DNA from: an uncultured Lachnospiraceae bacterium
GTDB lineage: Bacteria > Bacillota > Clostridia > Lachnospirales > Lachnospiraceae
Reading direction: 5' to 3'
Length of the DNA stretch: 64,000 nt
Assembly: GCA_902796595.1 (NCBI GenBank)
Contig: CADBPM010000110.1
Span: 43,517-107,516, forward strand
Shown here: positions 55,943-64,000 of the stretch, piece by piece
Numbering within the stretch: the first letter of the stretch is position 1
How the letters are laid out: each line of letters opens with the position of its first letter
The notes under the pieces: model-generated
What the model was told of the DNA's origin: nothing
Seen by the model: the letters and a program-made list of their open reading frames with translations, nothing else
Databases searched by the model: none
Position numbers and translations under genes: made by a program

Positions 55943-56443
55943 ATGGAAATTGAAAAAAAGTTTCTTATAACGGAGATTCCAGGAGATAAGGAAGCCTATA
56001 GACATTATGAGATTGAACAGGCATACCTGTGTTCTTCTCCGACTGTAAGAATCAGAAGAAGGGATGATGAATACTTCCTTACTGTCAAGTCTAAACCTGC
56101 AAAGGATAAGGCAGGAAAAGGCAATACACTTGTAAATGAGGAATATGAAATAAATATCCCCAAAGAAGCCTATGAACATCTCTATACCAAGATTGATGGA
56201 GACTCACTTGCAAAGACAAGATATCTTGTTCCGCTTGCAGGCGGACTTACAGCAGAAGTAGATATATTTAAGGGAAGGCTTTTGGGTCTGCAGTTTGCAG
56301 AGGTGGAGTTTCCGGATATCAGAACGGCAGAAGAATTTGTTATGCCTGATTGGTTTGTCCGAGATGTTTCAGGAGACAGAAGATATAGAAATTCGGAAAT
56401 CATAAAGCTTGATAAGTACGATGAAAAGTATTTTTCTGACTGA
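55943..56443 (+). CDS. CYTH-domain protein (triphosphate tunnel metalloenzyme)
   Basis: A 166-residue protein beginning MEIEKKFLI, the ExExK signature, with VRIRRRDDEYFLTVKSK and the later AEVDIFKGRLLGLQFAEVEFP. CYTH enzymes bind triphosphates in a charged barrel; bacterial members include tripolyphosphatases, thiamine triphosphatases and adenylyl cyclases, and reading alone cannot choose. It starts 5 bases after the GGDEF protein, so a nucleotide-signalling link is possible but unproven. Confidence 0.88.
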   Translation: MEIEKKFLITEIPGDKEAYRHYEIEQAYLCSSPTVRIRRRDDEYFLTVKSKPAKDKAGKGNTLVNEEYEINIPKEAYEHLYTKIDGDSLAKTRYLVPLAGGLTAEVDIFKGRLLGLQFAEVEFPDIRTAEEFVMPDWFVRDVSGDRRYRNSEIIKLDKYDEKYFSD

Positions 56444-56477
56444 ATACCTTCTGTCAGGTGTTCTTACTGCAACTTGG

Positions 56478-56506
56478 TTGCATTTAGAAAAATATTGTGC
56501 TATTAT
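56478..56506 (+). promoter_or_regulatory. promoter for the first COG0523 GTPase gene
   Basis: TTGCAT, 17 bases, TATTAT. The predicted transcript would begin about at the hairpin at 56511. Confidence 0.55.
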
Positions 56507-56510
56507 TTAA

Positions 56511-56539
56511 ACCGTCAGTGTTATACTGGCGGTTTTTTT
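56511..56539 (+). terminator. terminator-like hairpin at the start of the GTPase leader
   Basis: ACCGTCAGT pairs with ACTGGCGGT (one wobble) around a 5-base loop, then seven Ts. It may end the CYTH transcript, or act within the GTPase leader since the promoter lies upstream of it. Confidence 0.75.
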
Positions 56540-56559
56540 ATTGTTTAAGGAGGCGTAAA

Positions 56560-57693
56560 ATGACTAAAATAGACATAATTTCCGGTTTTCTCGGAGCTGG
56601 CAAGACTACACTTATCAAGAAACTTATAAAGGAATCTCTTGCAGGACAGCAGGTTGTCCTTATTGAAAACGAATTTGGCGAAATTGGCATAGATGGTGGA
56701 TTCCTTAAGGAATCAGGTATCCAGATCAATGAGCTTAATTCAGGCTGTATCTGCTGTTCACTTGTAGGCGATTTTGGTAAGGCACTTAAGGATGTAGTGG
56801 ATCAGTATCATCCGGACAGGATCATCATTGAGCCATCAGGCGTAGGCAAACTTTCAGATGTTATCAAGGCTGTTGCAAGAGTACAGGAAAAGCTTGAAGG
56901 AGTTTTACTTAATGCTTTTGTTGCCGTAGTTGATGGTACCAAGACTCTTATGTATATGAAGAATTTTGGTGAATTCTACAATAACCAGATTGAAAATGCA
57001 AATACTATAATCATAAGCCGTTCACAGAAAATGACAGAAGAAAAGCTTCAGGCTGTAGTAGATGCTATAAAAGAACATAATGATAAGGCTGTTGTTATAA
57101 CAACCCCATGGGAAAGCCTTTCAGGAGATCAGATCGTAAAGGCAATGGAGCAGGGCGACAGTCTTGTAAAGGAACTTGTCTTTGAAGAAGACGATGTTCT
57201 TGATGAAGAAGGACATGAGCACCACCATCATCACCATCATGATGACGAAGATGAGCATGAGCACGAACATCACCACCATGATGATGACGACGATGATGAT
57301 GAACATGAGCATCACCATGATCATGACCATGAGTGCGAAGGTGAAGAGTGCCATTGTCACCATCACCACCATCATCACGGTCATGATGCAGACGAGGTAT
57401 TTGATAGCTGGGGAACAACAACACCTAAGAAGTTTGATAAGACTGCACTTGATGGCATGCTTAATAAGCTTGCAAATGACGAAGAAACTTATGGTATCAT
57501 CCTTCGTGCAAAGGGTGTATTTGAACAGGCAGACGGAAAGTGGATGGAATTTGACCTTACTCCTGGCGAGTATGAGATAAGAGATAATGCAGCTGCGGAT
57601 GTAACAGGCAAGCTCTGCGTAATCGGTTCAAAGCTCAACCATGCGGCTCTTTCAGAACTTTTCGGAGTAGAGGGCAGAAAGCTTTCTGAATGA
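56560..57693 (+). CDS. COG0523 (CobW-like) GTPase with His/Asp-rich metal-binding linker
   Basis: A 377-residue G3E-family P-loop GTPase. The Walker A is GFLGAGKT (9-16) and the metal-binding CxCC is GCICCS (C63, C65, C66). Residues about 218-277 are an extreme run of His, Asp and Glu (HEHHHHHHH and similar), able to bind many divalent ions. The C-terminal CobW_C domain is short and unusual. COG0523 proteins deliver zinc, cobalt or nickel to client proteins. I start at the ATG behind AAGGAGG; the earlier in-frame ATG lies in the promoter/terminator. A second, related GTPase gene follows. Confidence 0.9.
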   Translation: MTKIDIISGFLGAGKTTLIKKLIKESLAGQQVVLIENEFGEIGIDGGFLKESGIQINELNSGCICCSLVGDFGKALKDVVDQYHPDRIIIEPSGVGKLSDVIKAVARVQEKLEGVLLNAFVAVVDGTKTLMYMKNFGEFYNNQIENANTIIISRSQKMTEEKLQAVVDAIKEHNDKAVVITTPWESLSGDQIVKAMEQGDSLVKELVFEEDDVLDEEGHEHHHHHHHDDEDEHEHEHHHHDDDDDDDEHEHHHDHDHECEGEECHCHHHHHHHGHDADEVFDSWGTTTPKKFDKTALDGMLNKLANDEETYGIILRAKGVFEQADGKWMEFDLTPGEYEIRDNAAADVTGKLCVIGSKLNHAALSELFGVEGRKLSE

Positions 57694-57700
57694 ACGATTG

Positions 57701-57741
57701 CTTCGCATTGCGAAGGAACCAAGTATCCACTTCGTGGATAC
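57701..57741. repeat. two small hairpins between the GTPase genes
   Basis: CTTCGC, ATT, GCGAAG at 57701-57715, then GTATCCAC, TTC, GTGGATAC at 57723-57741. No terminator T-run, so the GTPase genes may be co-transcribed. Confidence 0.6.
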
Positions 57742-57786
57742 AGCATAAACTGTAAGGTGCATTAGTTTAATTAACAGGTATTTTAT

Positions 57787-58734
57787 ATGAGTAAAAAAGA
57801 TATCCCTGTATATATGTTTACAGGAATGCTCGAAAGTGGAAAAACATCATTTATAAGAGATACTCTTACTGATGGTGAATTTGAAGACGGGCAAAAGTCA
57901 TTATATCTTCTTTGCGAGCAGGGAGAAGTTGAAATAGACCCTGCCCTGCTTAGAAGAAATCTTATAACCACGCATATCATTGAAGAACAGCAGCTTTTCA
58001 CAGAAGATTATTTAAACCAGCTTGAAGATAAATTTAAGCCGGACAGGATTCTTCTTGAAATAAATGGTATGTGGAAGCCTCAGGAACTCATAGATCAGTT
58101 TCCAGAGAATTGGGTTCTTGCCCAGTGCATTGCACTTGTTGACGGGTCAACATTTGAAACTTATATGAGTGCTATGGGCGGGCTTGTCATGGAGCAGGTT
58201 AAGCCGGCAGACCTTGTAGTATTTGACAGAGTAGATGATGAAGAGGACAGAGGGTCATACAGAAGAAGAGTAAAGGCACTTAATCGCAGGGCACAGATCC
58301 TTTTTGAGGATGAAAAGGGAAACCTTGATGATGCTTATGCAGATACGCTTCCGTTTGATATAACAGGTCCTGTGATCAATCTTGATGATGATGATTTTGG
58401 ACTCTGGTATATGGATGCCATGGATCATCCTGAAAATTATAATGGAAAGACTATCAAATTCCGTGGTATGGTCTATAGGCATAAATCATTTCCGGATGAC
58501 AAGCTTGTGCCTGGAAGATTTGCTATGACATGCTGTGAGGCGGATATACAGTTTATCGGTTTTGTCTGCCATGCTCCAAATGCAAAGGATTTTGAACAAA
58601 AGGCATGGATAAATCTTGAAGCAACAATGAAATACGAGTACTGTAAAGACTATCAGGGCAAGGGAATAGTTCTTTACTGTGACAAGCCGCTTGAGGCAGC
58701 ACAACCAGGTGAGCAGCTCTGCTATTTTACTTAA
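57787..58734 (+). CDS. fusion of a COG0523-like GTPase domain and a YcgQ-like (DUF1980) domain
   Basis: A 315-residue protein. The N-terminal part has a P-loop (GMLESGKT, 13-20) and the G3E layout (DRILLEINGMWKPQEL, ADLVVFDRVDDEED), but no CxCC motif. The C-terminal part, from about residue 205, reads NGKTIKFRGMVYRHKSF, GRFAMTCCEADIQFIGFVC, KAWINLEATMKYE: the pattern of the TIGR03943/YcgQ family, found with YcgR permeases and often zinc-controlled. The cysteine pair near 248-249 is conserved there. The fusion joins two metal-linked modules in one protein and stands right behind the His-rich GTPase. Confidence 0.78.
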   Translation: MSKKDIPVYMFTGMLESGKTSFIRDTLTDGEFEDGQKSLYLLCEQGEVEIDPALLRRNLITTHIIEEQQLFTEDYLNQLEDKFKPDRILLEINGMWKPQELIDQFPENWVLAQCIALVDGSTFETYMSAMGGLVMEQVKPADLVVFDRVDDEEDRGSYRRRVKALNRRAQILFEDEKGNLDDAYADTLPFDITGPVINLDDDDFGLWYMDAMDHPENYNGKTIKFRGMVYRHKSFPDDKLVPGRFAMTCCEADIQFIGFVCHAPNAKDFEQKAWINLEATMKYEYCKDYQGKGIVLYCDKPLEAAQPGEQLCYFT

Positions 58735-58743
58735 TTATAGTTG

Positions 58744-58779
58744 TCGCTCATCGCCGATAGGCGATTGCCCAATGAGCGA
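58744..58779. repeat. nested palindrome, same family as 23250
   Basis: The outer arms TCGCTCAT and ATGAGCGA are identical to those at 23250; the inner ATCGCC, GATA, GGCGAT is present. As at 23250, a GGAACC/GGTTCC terminator follows. Confidence 0.75.
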
Positions 58780-58799
58780 TGTTTACGATGATAACATTT

Positions 58800-58826
58800 A
58801 GGGAACCGTACCAAGGTTCCCTTTTT
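58800..58826 (+). terminator. terminator after the GTPase-YcgQ fusion gene
   Basis: AGGGAACC, GTACCAA, GGTTCCCT then five Ts. Confidence 0.85.
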
Positions 58827-59041
58827 AGTTATTTGTTCTCGTTTTTGCCGGTGTTCATAAAAATCTTATAAATTTCAAAATTAAATCTTTTAAATATAAC
58901 TCGAGTGATTTATAATAAAAGAAAAAGATTTTGTATCTGTGAATAAATGCTATTAAAACTATTTGAAAAGATAATCGTTATCACGAACTTCACAAATTAC
59001 AATAACAAAAAATTGTCGTAAAAATAGAAATTTTCCTCTTA

Positions 59042-59069
59042 TAAATTATTTTCTCGAGTGTACCGATAT
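59042..59069 (+). promoter_or_regulatory. sigma-D (sigma-28) type promoter for the chemoreceptor
   Basis: TAAA, 16 bases, ACCGATAT: 7 of 8 matches to the flagellar -10 GCCGATAT at normal spacing, about 53 bases before the MCP start. Confidence 0.75.
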
Positions 59070-59122
59070 ATAGTGTGGTGTGGATGATATTATTATAAGC
59101 TTTATTCAGGAAAGGAGCAACA

Positions 59123-61177
59123 ATGGCAAAAACAACAGTAAAGACTTCAGTGAATCTGAAGCAGGGTAAGGTCAAGAAAAGTATAGGAGGCACGCTGCTT
59201 AAAACACTGATTCCTATGATCGTTGCAGGAATTGTTTTAATCATTGTGATTCTTGTTACTCAGGGAAGGAATGCGATTCAGGAAATTGCTCTGCTTGACC
59301 TTAAAAGTGAGGGTAGAGCGAATGCACTTGAGCTTGGTACATCCTTCCGTATGCTTACAGCAAAATTCGGGGAATATTGTGATACATTGGAGCAGATGCC
59401 GATTGAAGATCATTCAGTGGGTCATAAAGCAACTACAGATTATATCAAGCCTACTACAGACTATAATGTAATCGAAAATACTGGACTTTACATCGGCTAT
59501 TCTGATGATTCATATACTTTTGCAAATGGTACAGTTGAACCAGATGACTGGAAGGCAACAGAAAGAGACTGGTATAAGCTTGGAGCAGAGAATCAGACAT
59601 TTGTAGAAACACAGCCTTATGTTGATGCTGCAACAGGAAAAACCTGCGTAACTTTTACTCGTGCGATTGATTTTTATGATGGCAGTTTTGGTGTTGCTGC
59701 TACAGATGTTTTCCTTACAGATCTTCAGAAAAAAGTAAATGAGCTTACTCCTATGAAGACAGGTGGCTCGGCCGTTTTGGCAGGGGATTATATTGTTTCC
59801 TACTTTAATTCTGATTACAATGGCAAGCTTGTTTCAGAAACAGACAGTAAGTATCTGAAGGCTGTCAAAGCATTTGCAGATAGTGGCAGTGAAGAACCTA
59901 CTATAATCAGACAGGATACCTCAGGCAAGGATTATTATGTTGCTGCTTATCCTATTCAGGGTACAAGCTGGACATTGATATCTTCAGTTGCAGTGTCAGA
60001 TGTTATGGCGGAATCCAACCATTTTATGATGATTGCCATAATCATCATGATTCTTGTAATTGTTGCCATTACGGTGGTTATCATAATCCTTGTCAACAAG
60101 GTTATCACAAGTCCTGTTAATAAACTTTCTGCAGGAATTCTTAAGATATCCGGTGGTGATTTTACAGTTAAGATGCCGGAGGATAAGGGTGATGAGATAG
60201 GGCTTATATGCAAGGAAATGACTTCCTTTGTAAATATAATGAATGATTCAATGAAATCTATCCAGGGAATGTCAGAAGAACTTCGTACTTCTTCAGATGA
60301 GTCCAAGGCAGCTGCAGAAAGCATGTGTACAGAGGCCGAGAACCAGTCGGTTTCTATGGGACAGATAGAAGAGACCATGAACGATATTTCAAAGGCAGTA
60401 ACAGAACTTGCAGAGAATGCTACAAACCTTGCTCATGCAGTTTCAGATCTGACAGATAATGGAAATCAGACAAACGATACAATGCTTCAGCTTGTTGAAC
60501 AGTCAAAGATTGGTCAGCAGGATATGACTGCTGTTGAAAAGAGCATGAAGGATATAACTGTCTCAATGAGCGATATGAATGATGTTGTAACAACAGTCGG
60601 CGAGTCGGCAAAGCAGATCACTGAAATCGTTCAGATGATTGACTCTATTGCAGAGCAGACAAACCTTCTATCACTTAATGCTTCTATTGAGGCTGCACGT
60701 GCAGGTGAAGCTGGAAGAGGGTTTGCTGTTGTAGCTGATGAGATAGGTAAGCTTGCTCTTAGTAGTCAGGATGCCGCAAAGAATATAAGTGATATCATTG
60801 GGCAGGTAACAGGACTTATTGATGATCTTTCAACAAAGTCAAAGGAGAATACAGAATCAATCAGTGTCAGCAGTGAGGCTGTTAAACGTGCCGGTGTAAG
60901 TTTCAACAAGATTTATGATGATCTTAATGCTGCAGCAGTTACTATGGAAAATATGATAGAGCGAATGGGTACTGTAAATGATATAGCCGCATCTGTAGCC
61001 GCTATATCAGAAGAACAGTCAGCAAGCTCAGAGGAGATCAATGCAACAGTTACAACCCTTGCTGAAAGCGCAAAGGATATTGCAGAGGAAAGCCATGGCG
61101 TTGAACTGACTGCAAATTCCGTATCCGATTCCGCACTTTCAATCAACGATGAACTTTCAAAGTTCAAGATCCATTGA
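59123..61177 (+). CDS. methyl-accepting chemotaxis protein with dCache sensor
   Basis: A 684-residue chemoreceptor. TM1 lies at about 24-47 and TM2 at about 303-328. The periplasm-facing region between them carries a dCache-type sensor ([38 protein letters not shown]). HAMP follows ([15 protein letters not shown]), then the signalling hairpin with the tip [18 protein letters not shown] and [15 protein letters not shown]. It controls CheA and so flagellar rotation; the DWY-x-G ligand pocket region suggests amino acids or similar small ligands, which is inference. GAAAGGAGC precedes the ATG. A sigma-D-type promoter fits motility control. Confidence 0.96.
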   Translation: MAKTTVKTSVNLKQGKVKKSIGGTLLKTLIPMIVAGIVLIIVILVTQGRNAIQEIALLDLKSEGRANALELGTSFRMLTAKFGEYCDTLEQMPIEDHSVGHKATTDYIKPTTDYNVIENTGLYIGYSDDSYTFANGTVEPDDWKATERDWYKLGAENQTFVETQPYVDAATGKTCVTFTRAIDFYDGSFGVAATDVFLTDLQKKVNELTPMKTGGSAVLAGDYIVSYFNSDYNGKLVSETDSKYLKAVKAFADSGSEEPTIIRQDTSGKDYYVAAYPIQGTSWTLISSVAVSDVMAESNHFMMIAIIIMILVIVAITVVIIILVNKVITSPVNKLSAGILKISGGDFTVKMPEDKGDEIGLICKEMTSFVNIMNDSMKSIQGMSEELRTSSDESKAAAESMCTEAENQSVSMGQIEETMNDISKAVTELAENATNLAHAVSDLTDNGNQTNDTMLQLVEQSKIGQQDMTAVEKSMKDITVSMSDMNDVVTTVGESAKQITEIVQMIDSIAEQTNLLSLNASIEAARAGEAGRGFAVVADEIGKLALSSQDAAKNISDIIGQVTGLIDDLSTKSKENTESISVSSEAVKRAGVSFNKIYDDLNAAAVTMENMIERMGTVNDIAASVAAISEEQSASSEEINATVTTLAESAKDIAEESHGVELTANSVSDSALSINDELSKFKIH

Positions 61178-61245
61178 TAAAAAACAAGACCATTTTTAGT
61201 GGATGCCAACGCAGTATAAATAAGTTAATAAATGTAATTAAAAGG

Positions 61246-61273
61246 GAGCGACAACCAGAAATGGTTGCCGCTC
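61246..61273 (+). terminator. possible terminator after the chemoreceptor gene
   Basis: GAGCGACAACC pairs with GGTTGCCGCTC (one mismatch); only TTACTTG follows, so efficiency is doubtful. Confidence 0.5.
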
Positions 61274-61311
61274 TTACTTGTGTTGTTTGGAGCAGTAATA
61301 TTTTTGAAACT

Positions 61312-61824
61312 TTAGATATAGCTTACAGTCTCTTCAAGTGTCTTGCTTATGTTGTGAGGCGGGAGAGGCTTGACACCTTCTACTGCATAGCCGAGATCCA
61401 TGAGAGCGACTATATGCTCATTTTCAGGAAGACCGAGGTCTTTTTTTAGCATGTCCGGATCAAAGCGGTTCAGCCAACAGCTGTCCACACCGGCATTGTA
61501 AGCGGCAAGGACCATGTGAGTTGTGACTATGGTTACGTCTTCTACACCTGAGTTATATTTTCCGCCCGGATATGAATAGAGATCATCGTCCTTGTAGGCT
61601 ATAACAAGAACTGTTGGAGCATTGTAACGGCAAATAGTATTCTTGTCTATTTTTGCAAGAGCTTCGGTGGTATTTGCTACATAGATGTGCTGTGGCTGTA
61701 TGTTTTTGGCAGTTGGAGCAAGGAGACCTGCTTTAAGGATCTCGGTTATTTTTTCTTCTTCTACTTTTTTGTCGCTGAATTTTTTACACGAATATCTGTT
61801 TTGTATTACTTTATTGAATTCCAT
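61312..61824 (-). CDS. nitroreductase-family FMN oxidoreductase
   Basis: A 170-residue flavoprotein. The N-terminal FMN-binding RYSCKKFSDKKVEEEKI, LLAPTAKNIQPQHIYV and the late LDLGYAVEG-type segment (VALMDLGYAVEGVKPLPP) mark the short nitroreductase subgroup found in Clostridia. Such proteins reduce nitro compounds, quinones or unknown substrates with NAD(P)H; the true substrate is unknown. AAGGTATAG precedes the ATG. It is transcribed toward the chemoreceptor gene. Confidence 0.9.
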   Translation of the reverse strand: MEFNKVIQNRYSCKKFSDKKVEEEKITEILKAGLLAPTAKNIQPQHIYVANTTEALAKIDKNTICRYNAPTVLVIAYKDDDLYSYPGGKYNSGVEDVTIVTTHMVLAAYNAGVDSCWLNRFDPDMLKKDLGLPENEHIVALMDLGYAVEGVKPLPPHNISKTLEETVSYI

Positions 61825-61958
61825 TTTCTATACCTTGATGCAGGCAGTGGATACCGGTGACATGCCTGCTATTGACACTGGCGTATTTTTAAAATAACTA
61901 TCAACTCAATTTTAGCTAATCTTGTAATAAAAATCAACAAGATTTGAAGTGTTCAGTA

Positions 61959-61987
61959 TTGTAAAATATTTTGGCAAAAGTTATAAT
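61959..61987 (+). promoter_or_regulatory. promoter for the GH127 gene
   Basis: TTGTAA, 17 bases, perfect TATAAT, 58 bases before the start. Confidence 0.7.
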
Positions 61988-62045
61988 GAGAGAGATTTGA
62001 GACATATTAGTGTGTCTTAGTAAAGAAGTATAAAGGGGTTTACTT

Positions 62046-63905
62046 ATGATCAGTGGTACAAGAGGTAAAGAAGTTTCTTTAAGGGATGGACGTTTGCTTA
62101 AACGTGAATCTGACAACAGAACTTATATGATGAGTCTTTCGGACGAGCATCTTTTAAGAAATTTCAACTTGGAAGCAGGAAGATTTACTAACAGAGAAAT
62201 CGATACAAAAACACTTGGCGGTTGGGAATCATCAACTTGTCAGCTCAGAGGTCATTTTTTAGGTCACTGGCTTTCTGCAGCAGCATTTATAATTGAAGAA
62301 ACAGGAGACATAGAAGTAAAGGCAAAGGCTGATGCCATTGTGCATGAGCTTGCTATCTGTCAAAAGGATAACGGCGGCGAATGGGTTGGTTCAATACCTG
62401 AAAAGTATCTTACATGGATTGGTCAGGGCAGACCTATCTGGGCTCCACAGTATACTCTTCACAAGACTTTTATGGGGCTTGTGGATATGTATAAATATGC
62501 GGGGAACAAGGAAGCACTTGAAGTTGCAGACCGTTTTGCGGACTGGTTCTATGATTGGAGTGGAAAGTATACAAGAGAAGAGTTCGACAATATTCTTGAT
62601 TTTGAGACGAGCGGTATGCTTGAAGTCTGGGCAGATCTTTTAGAGTATACAGGAAAAAAGGGAAAATACCAGACGCTTCTTTCAAGATATTATAGAGGAA
62701 GGCTATTTGATCCGCTTCTTTGCGGAAAGGATGCTCTTACAAATATGCATGCGAACACCACTATTCCTGAGATCTTAGGCTGTGCAAGGACTTACGAGGT
62801 CACAGGAGAGAAAAAGTGGCTTGATATTGTCAAGGCTTATTGGAAATGTGCTGTAACAGACAGAGGATATTTTGCAACAGGTGGTCAGACACAGGGTGAG
62901 GTCTGGACACCTAAGTTTAAGCTTAAAAAGCGTCTTGGTGACAAGAATCAGGAACACTGCACGGTTTACAACATGATAAGGCTCGCTGATTTTCTTTTTA
63001 AGGAGACAGGCGAAGCTTCTTACCTTCAGTATATTGAATACAATATGGCAAATGGTATCCTTGCACAGTCTTATTGGGGCGATGTTCAGACAGAGAGTCA
63101 TAAGACAAGCAGCGGACTTCTTACATATTTCCTTCCTTTGAAGGCAGGAAGCAGGAAGAACTGGGCAGGAGCAAGAGATGCGTTTTTCTGTTGCCATGGA
63201 ACTATGGTTCAGGCAAATGCAGGTATGAATAAGAGAATTTTCTATAAGGATAGACAGAAGATTTTCGTGGGTCAGTATGTAAATTCTGATCTGAATGAAG
63301 ATGGCTTTAAGCTTCATTTATATGAGGATACAATGACAGGCCTTCTTCAGGACTCAAGTGAAAATAATGCGAAGCAGACTGTAAACGATATAGCCGGAGC
63401 TCACGCAGAAAAGCCTGATTTTAAGAAATATGTCATAAGGTTTGAGGGCGAGGTTCCGGAGAAAACAGAGATAGAAATAAGGATTCCTGACTGGATAACA
63501 GGTGAGGCCAGGATCTTTGTAAATGATGATCTTTTTGCAAAGACATCTGATGAAAATAGTTTTGTGCCGGTAACAGGGCATTTTAACAAGGATACTGTTA
63601 TAACAGTGTTGCTTCCAATAGGGGTTAGATTCATTCCGCTTCCGGATGATCCTGACATGGGAGCCTTTAGGTACGGCAGGGATGTTCTCGCCGGTATAAC
63701 TGAAGACGAGAGGATAATCTATCTTGAAGAGGGTGAGAAGCCGGAAGATGAGCTTGCCAGTGATTCGGAGCGTCAGTGGGGCACATTTAATACATTTTAC
63801 AGGACTGAAAATCAAGACCCTGGAATCAATTTCATGAAGATAAATGATGTGGGATATGATGCATATCAGATTTATTTTAAGGTGAAAAGAAAATATAGTA
63901 AGTGA
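62046..63905 (+). CDS. GH127-family glycosidase (beta-L-arabinofuranosidase-like, DUF1680)
   Basis: A 619-residue cytoplasmic enzyme with no signal peptide. The (alpha/alpha)6 core motifs are visible: LRGHFLGHWLSAAA, WAPQYTLHKTFMGLVDMY. By comparison with HypBA1, the zinc/catalytic set appears as E285 in TQGEVW, E303 and C305 in QEHCTVYN, and C382-C383 in FFCCHGT, so the Cys-nucleophile site is complete. It should release arabinofuranose or a related sugar from plant-derived oligosaccharides taken up by the cell. No transporter is adjacent inside the window. AAAGGGG precedes the ATG; a terminator follows. Confidence 0.9.
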   Translation: MISGTRGKEVSLRDGRLLKRESDNRTYMMSLSDEHLLRNFNLEAGRFTNREIDTKTLGGWESSTCQLRGHFLGHWLSAAAFIIEETGDIEVKAKADAIVHELAICQKDNGGEWVGSIPEKYLTWIGQGRPIWAPQYTLHKTFMGLVDMYKYAGNKEALEVADRFADWFYDWSGKYTREEFDNILDFETSGMLEVWADLLEYTGKKGKYQTLLSRYYRGRLFDPLLCGKDALTNMHANTTIPEILGCARTYEVTGEKKWLDIVKAYWKCAVTDRGYFATGGQTQGEVWTPKFKLKKRLGDKNQEHCTVYNMIRLADFLFKETGEASYLQYIEYNMANGILAQSYWGDVQTESHKTSSGLLTYFLPLKAGSRKNWAGARDAFFCCHGTMVQANAGMNKRIFYKDRQKIFVGQYVNSDLNEDGFKLHLYEDTMTGLLQDSSENNAKQTVNDIAGAHAEKPDFKKYVIRFEGEVPEKTEIEIRIPDWITGEARIFVNDDLFAKTSDENSFVPVTGHFNKDTVITVLLPIGVRFIPLPDDPDMGAFRYGRDVLAGITEDERIIYLEEGEKPEDELASDSERQWGTFNTFYRTENQDPGINFMKINDVGYDAYQIYFKVKRKYSK

Positions 63906-63922
63906 TCTTGAAATAAAGAGTG

Positions 63923-63964
63923 AATCCTCGCAGATACACTTAAGGTGGTCTGCGGGGATTTTTG
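63923..63964 (+). terminator. terminator after the GH127 gene
   Basis: AATCCTCGCAGA pairs with TCTGCGGGGATT (wobbles) across a 14-base loop, then a T-run. Nothing identifiable follows to the window edge. Confidence 0.85.
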
Positions 63965-64000
63965 CGTAGGAATGCTTTAGAGAAGTACAGCAGTAAAGCA

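Larger units (their letters stand above)
58735..59122. other. intergenic region between the second GTPase gene and the chemoreceptor gene
   Basis: These 388 bases contain the nested palindrome at 58744, a terminator at 58800 and the sigma-D-type promoter at 59042. The middle (about 58830-59040) is AT-rich with no further structure I could support. No gene was seen. Confidence 0.75.

Noticed and set aside
57095..57424. His-rich or Met-rich open frames opposite and in the second frame of the His/Asp linker
   Set aside because: They are by-products of the repeated CAC/CAT/GAT codons of the real GTPase linker.
58970..58982. GATAATCGTTATC as a Fur box
   Set aside because: Only a partial palindrome of the Fur type, in a very AT-rich region far from iron genes and upstream of a chemoreceptor; not distinguishable from chance.

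Overview
The window looks like chromosome from a motile, strictly anaerobic, low-GC Gram-positive bacterium of the class Clostridia, most likely Lachnospiraceae (a Butyrivibrio-like genus would fit). Supporting points are the moderate AT-rich base composition, strong AGGAGG-type ribosome binding sites with some TTG/GTG starts, an anaerobic ribonucleotide reductase activase (NrdG), a CIRCE/HrcA-controlled grpE-dnaK-dnaJ operon followed by prmA-rsmE, the ireB-ruvX-yrzB block, and sigma-D-type chemotaxis control. No rRNA, tRNA, CRISPR array, phage or transposase gene was seen. The genus is an inference.

Layout. 1-740: end of an ABC exporter permease and nrdG. 996-7702: a possible cell-surface/motility locus with a 1213-residue coiled-coil membrane protein, a stand-alone prepilin peptidase, a PilZ c-di-GMP receptor and a FliK-like protein. 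7884-12800: leuS, a sigma-70-like protein without promoter-recognition region 4, and purB. 12832-16070 (minus strand): two overlapping TPR-GGDEF genes. 16314-23194: leuB, ilvD, ilvB, serC, serA. 23453-25997: YesL-like and MscS-like membrane proteins and a double-receiver protein. 26097-33445: rpsT (minus), plsY, lepA, hemW, a MntP-like exporter, a radical SAM protein and a TetR regulator. 33704-43153: hrcA-grpE-dnaK-dnaJ, then prmA-rsmE-cysteine desulfurase-thiI. 43278-51367: an HPr-like protein without its active histidine (minus), mtaB, ireB-ruvX-yrzB-fur, an RNase J, an MltG-like stub, trmR and trhP. 51487-58734: phosphohexomutase, beta-CASP nuclease, degenerate GGDEF protein, CYTH protein and two COG0523-type GTPases. 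59123-63905: chemoreceptor, nitroreductase (minus) and a GH127 glycosidase.

Themes. Second-messenger and motility signalling recurs: two intact GGDEF proteins, one degenerate GGDEF protein, PilZ, a FliK-like protein, and a chemoreceptor with a sigma-D-like promoter. tRNA modification is also prominent: thiI with its sulfur donor, mtaB, and trmR with trhP. Heat-shock folding and branched-chain/serine synthesis form ordinary operons.

The least ordinary content is (i) the region-4-less sigma-like protein, (ii) the Crh-like HPr, (iii) the two metal-linked GTPases, one with a huge His/Asp linker and the other fused to a YcgQ-like domain, (iv) the coiled-coil/prepilin-peptidase pair, and (v) many short palindromic repeats. 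The repeats include a MITE-like family with terminal inverted repeats and a nested hairpin family, one member of which lies in frame inside the trhP coding sequence.

All functional calls rest on motif reading by eye. No database search or folding calculation was run.
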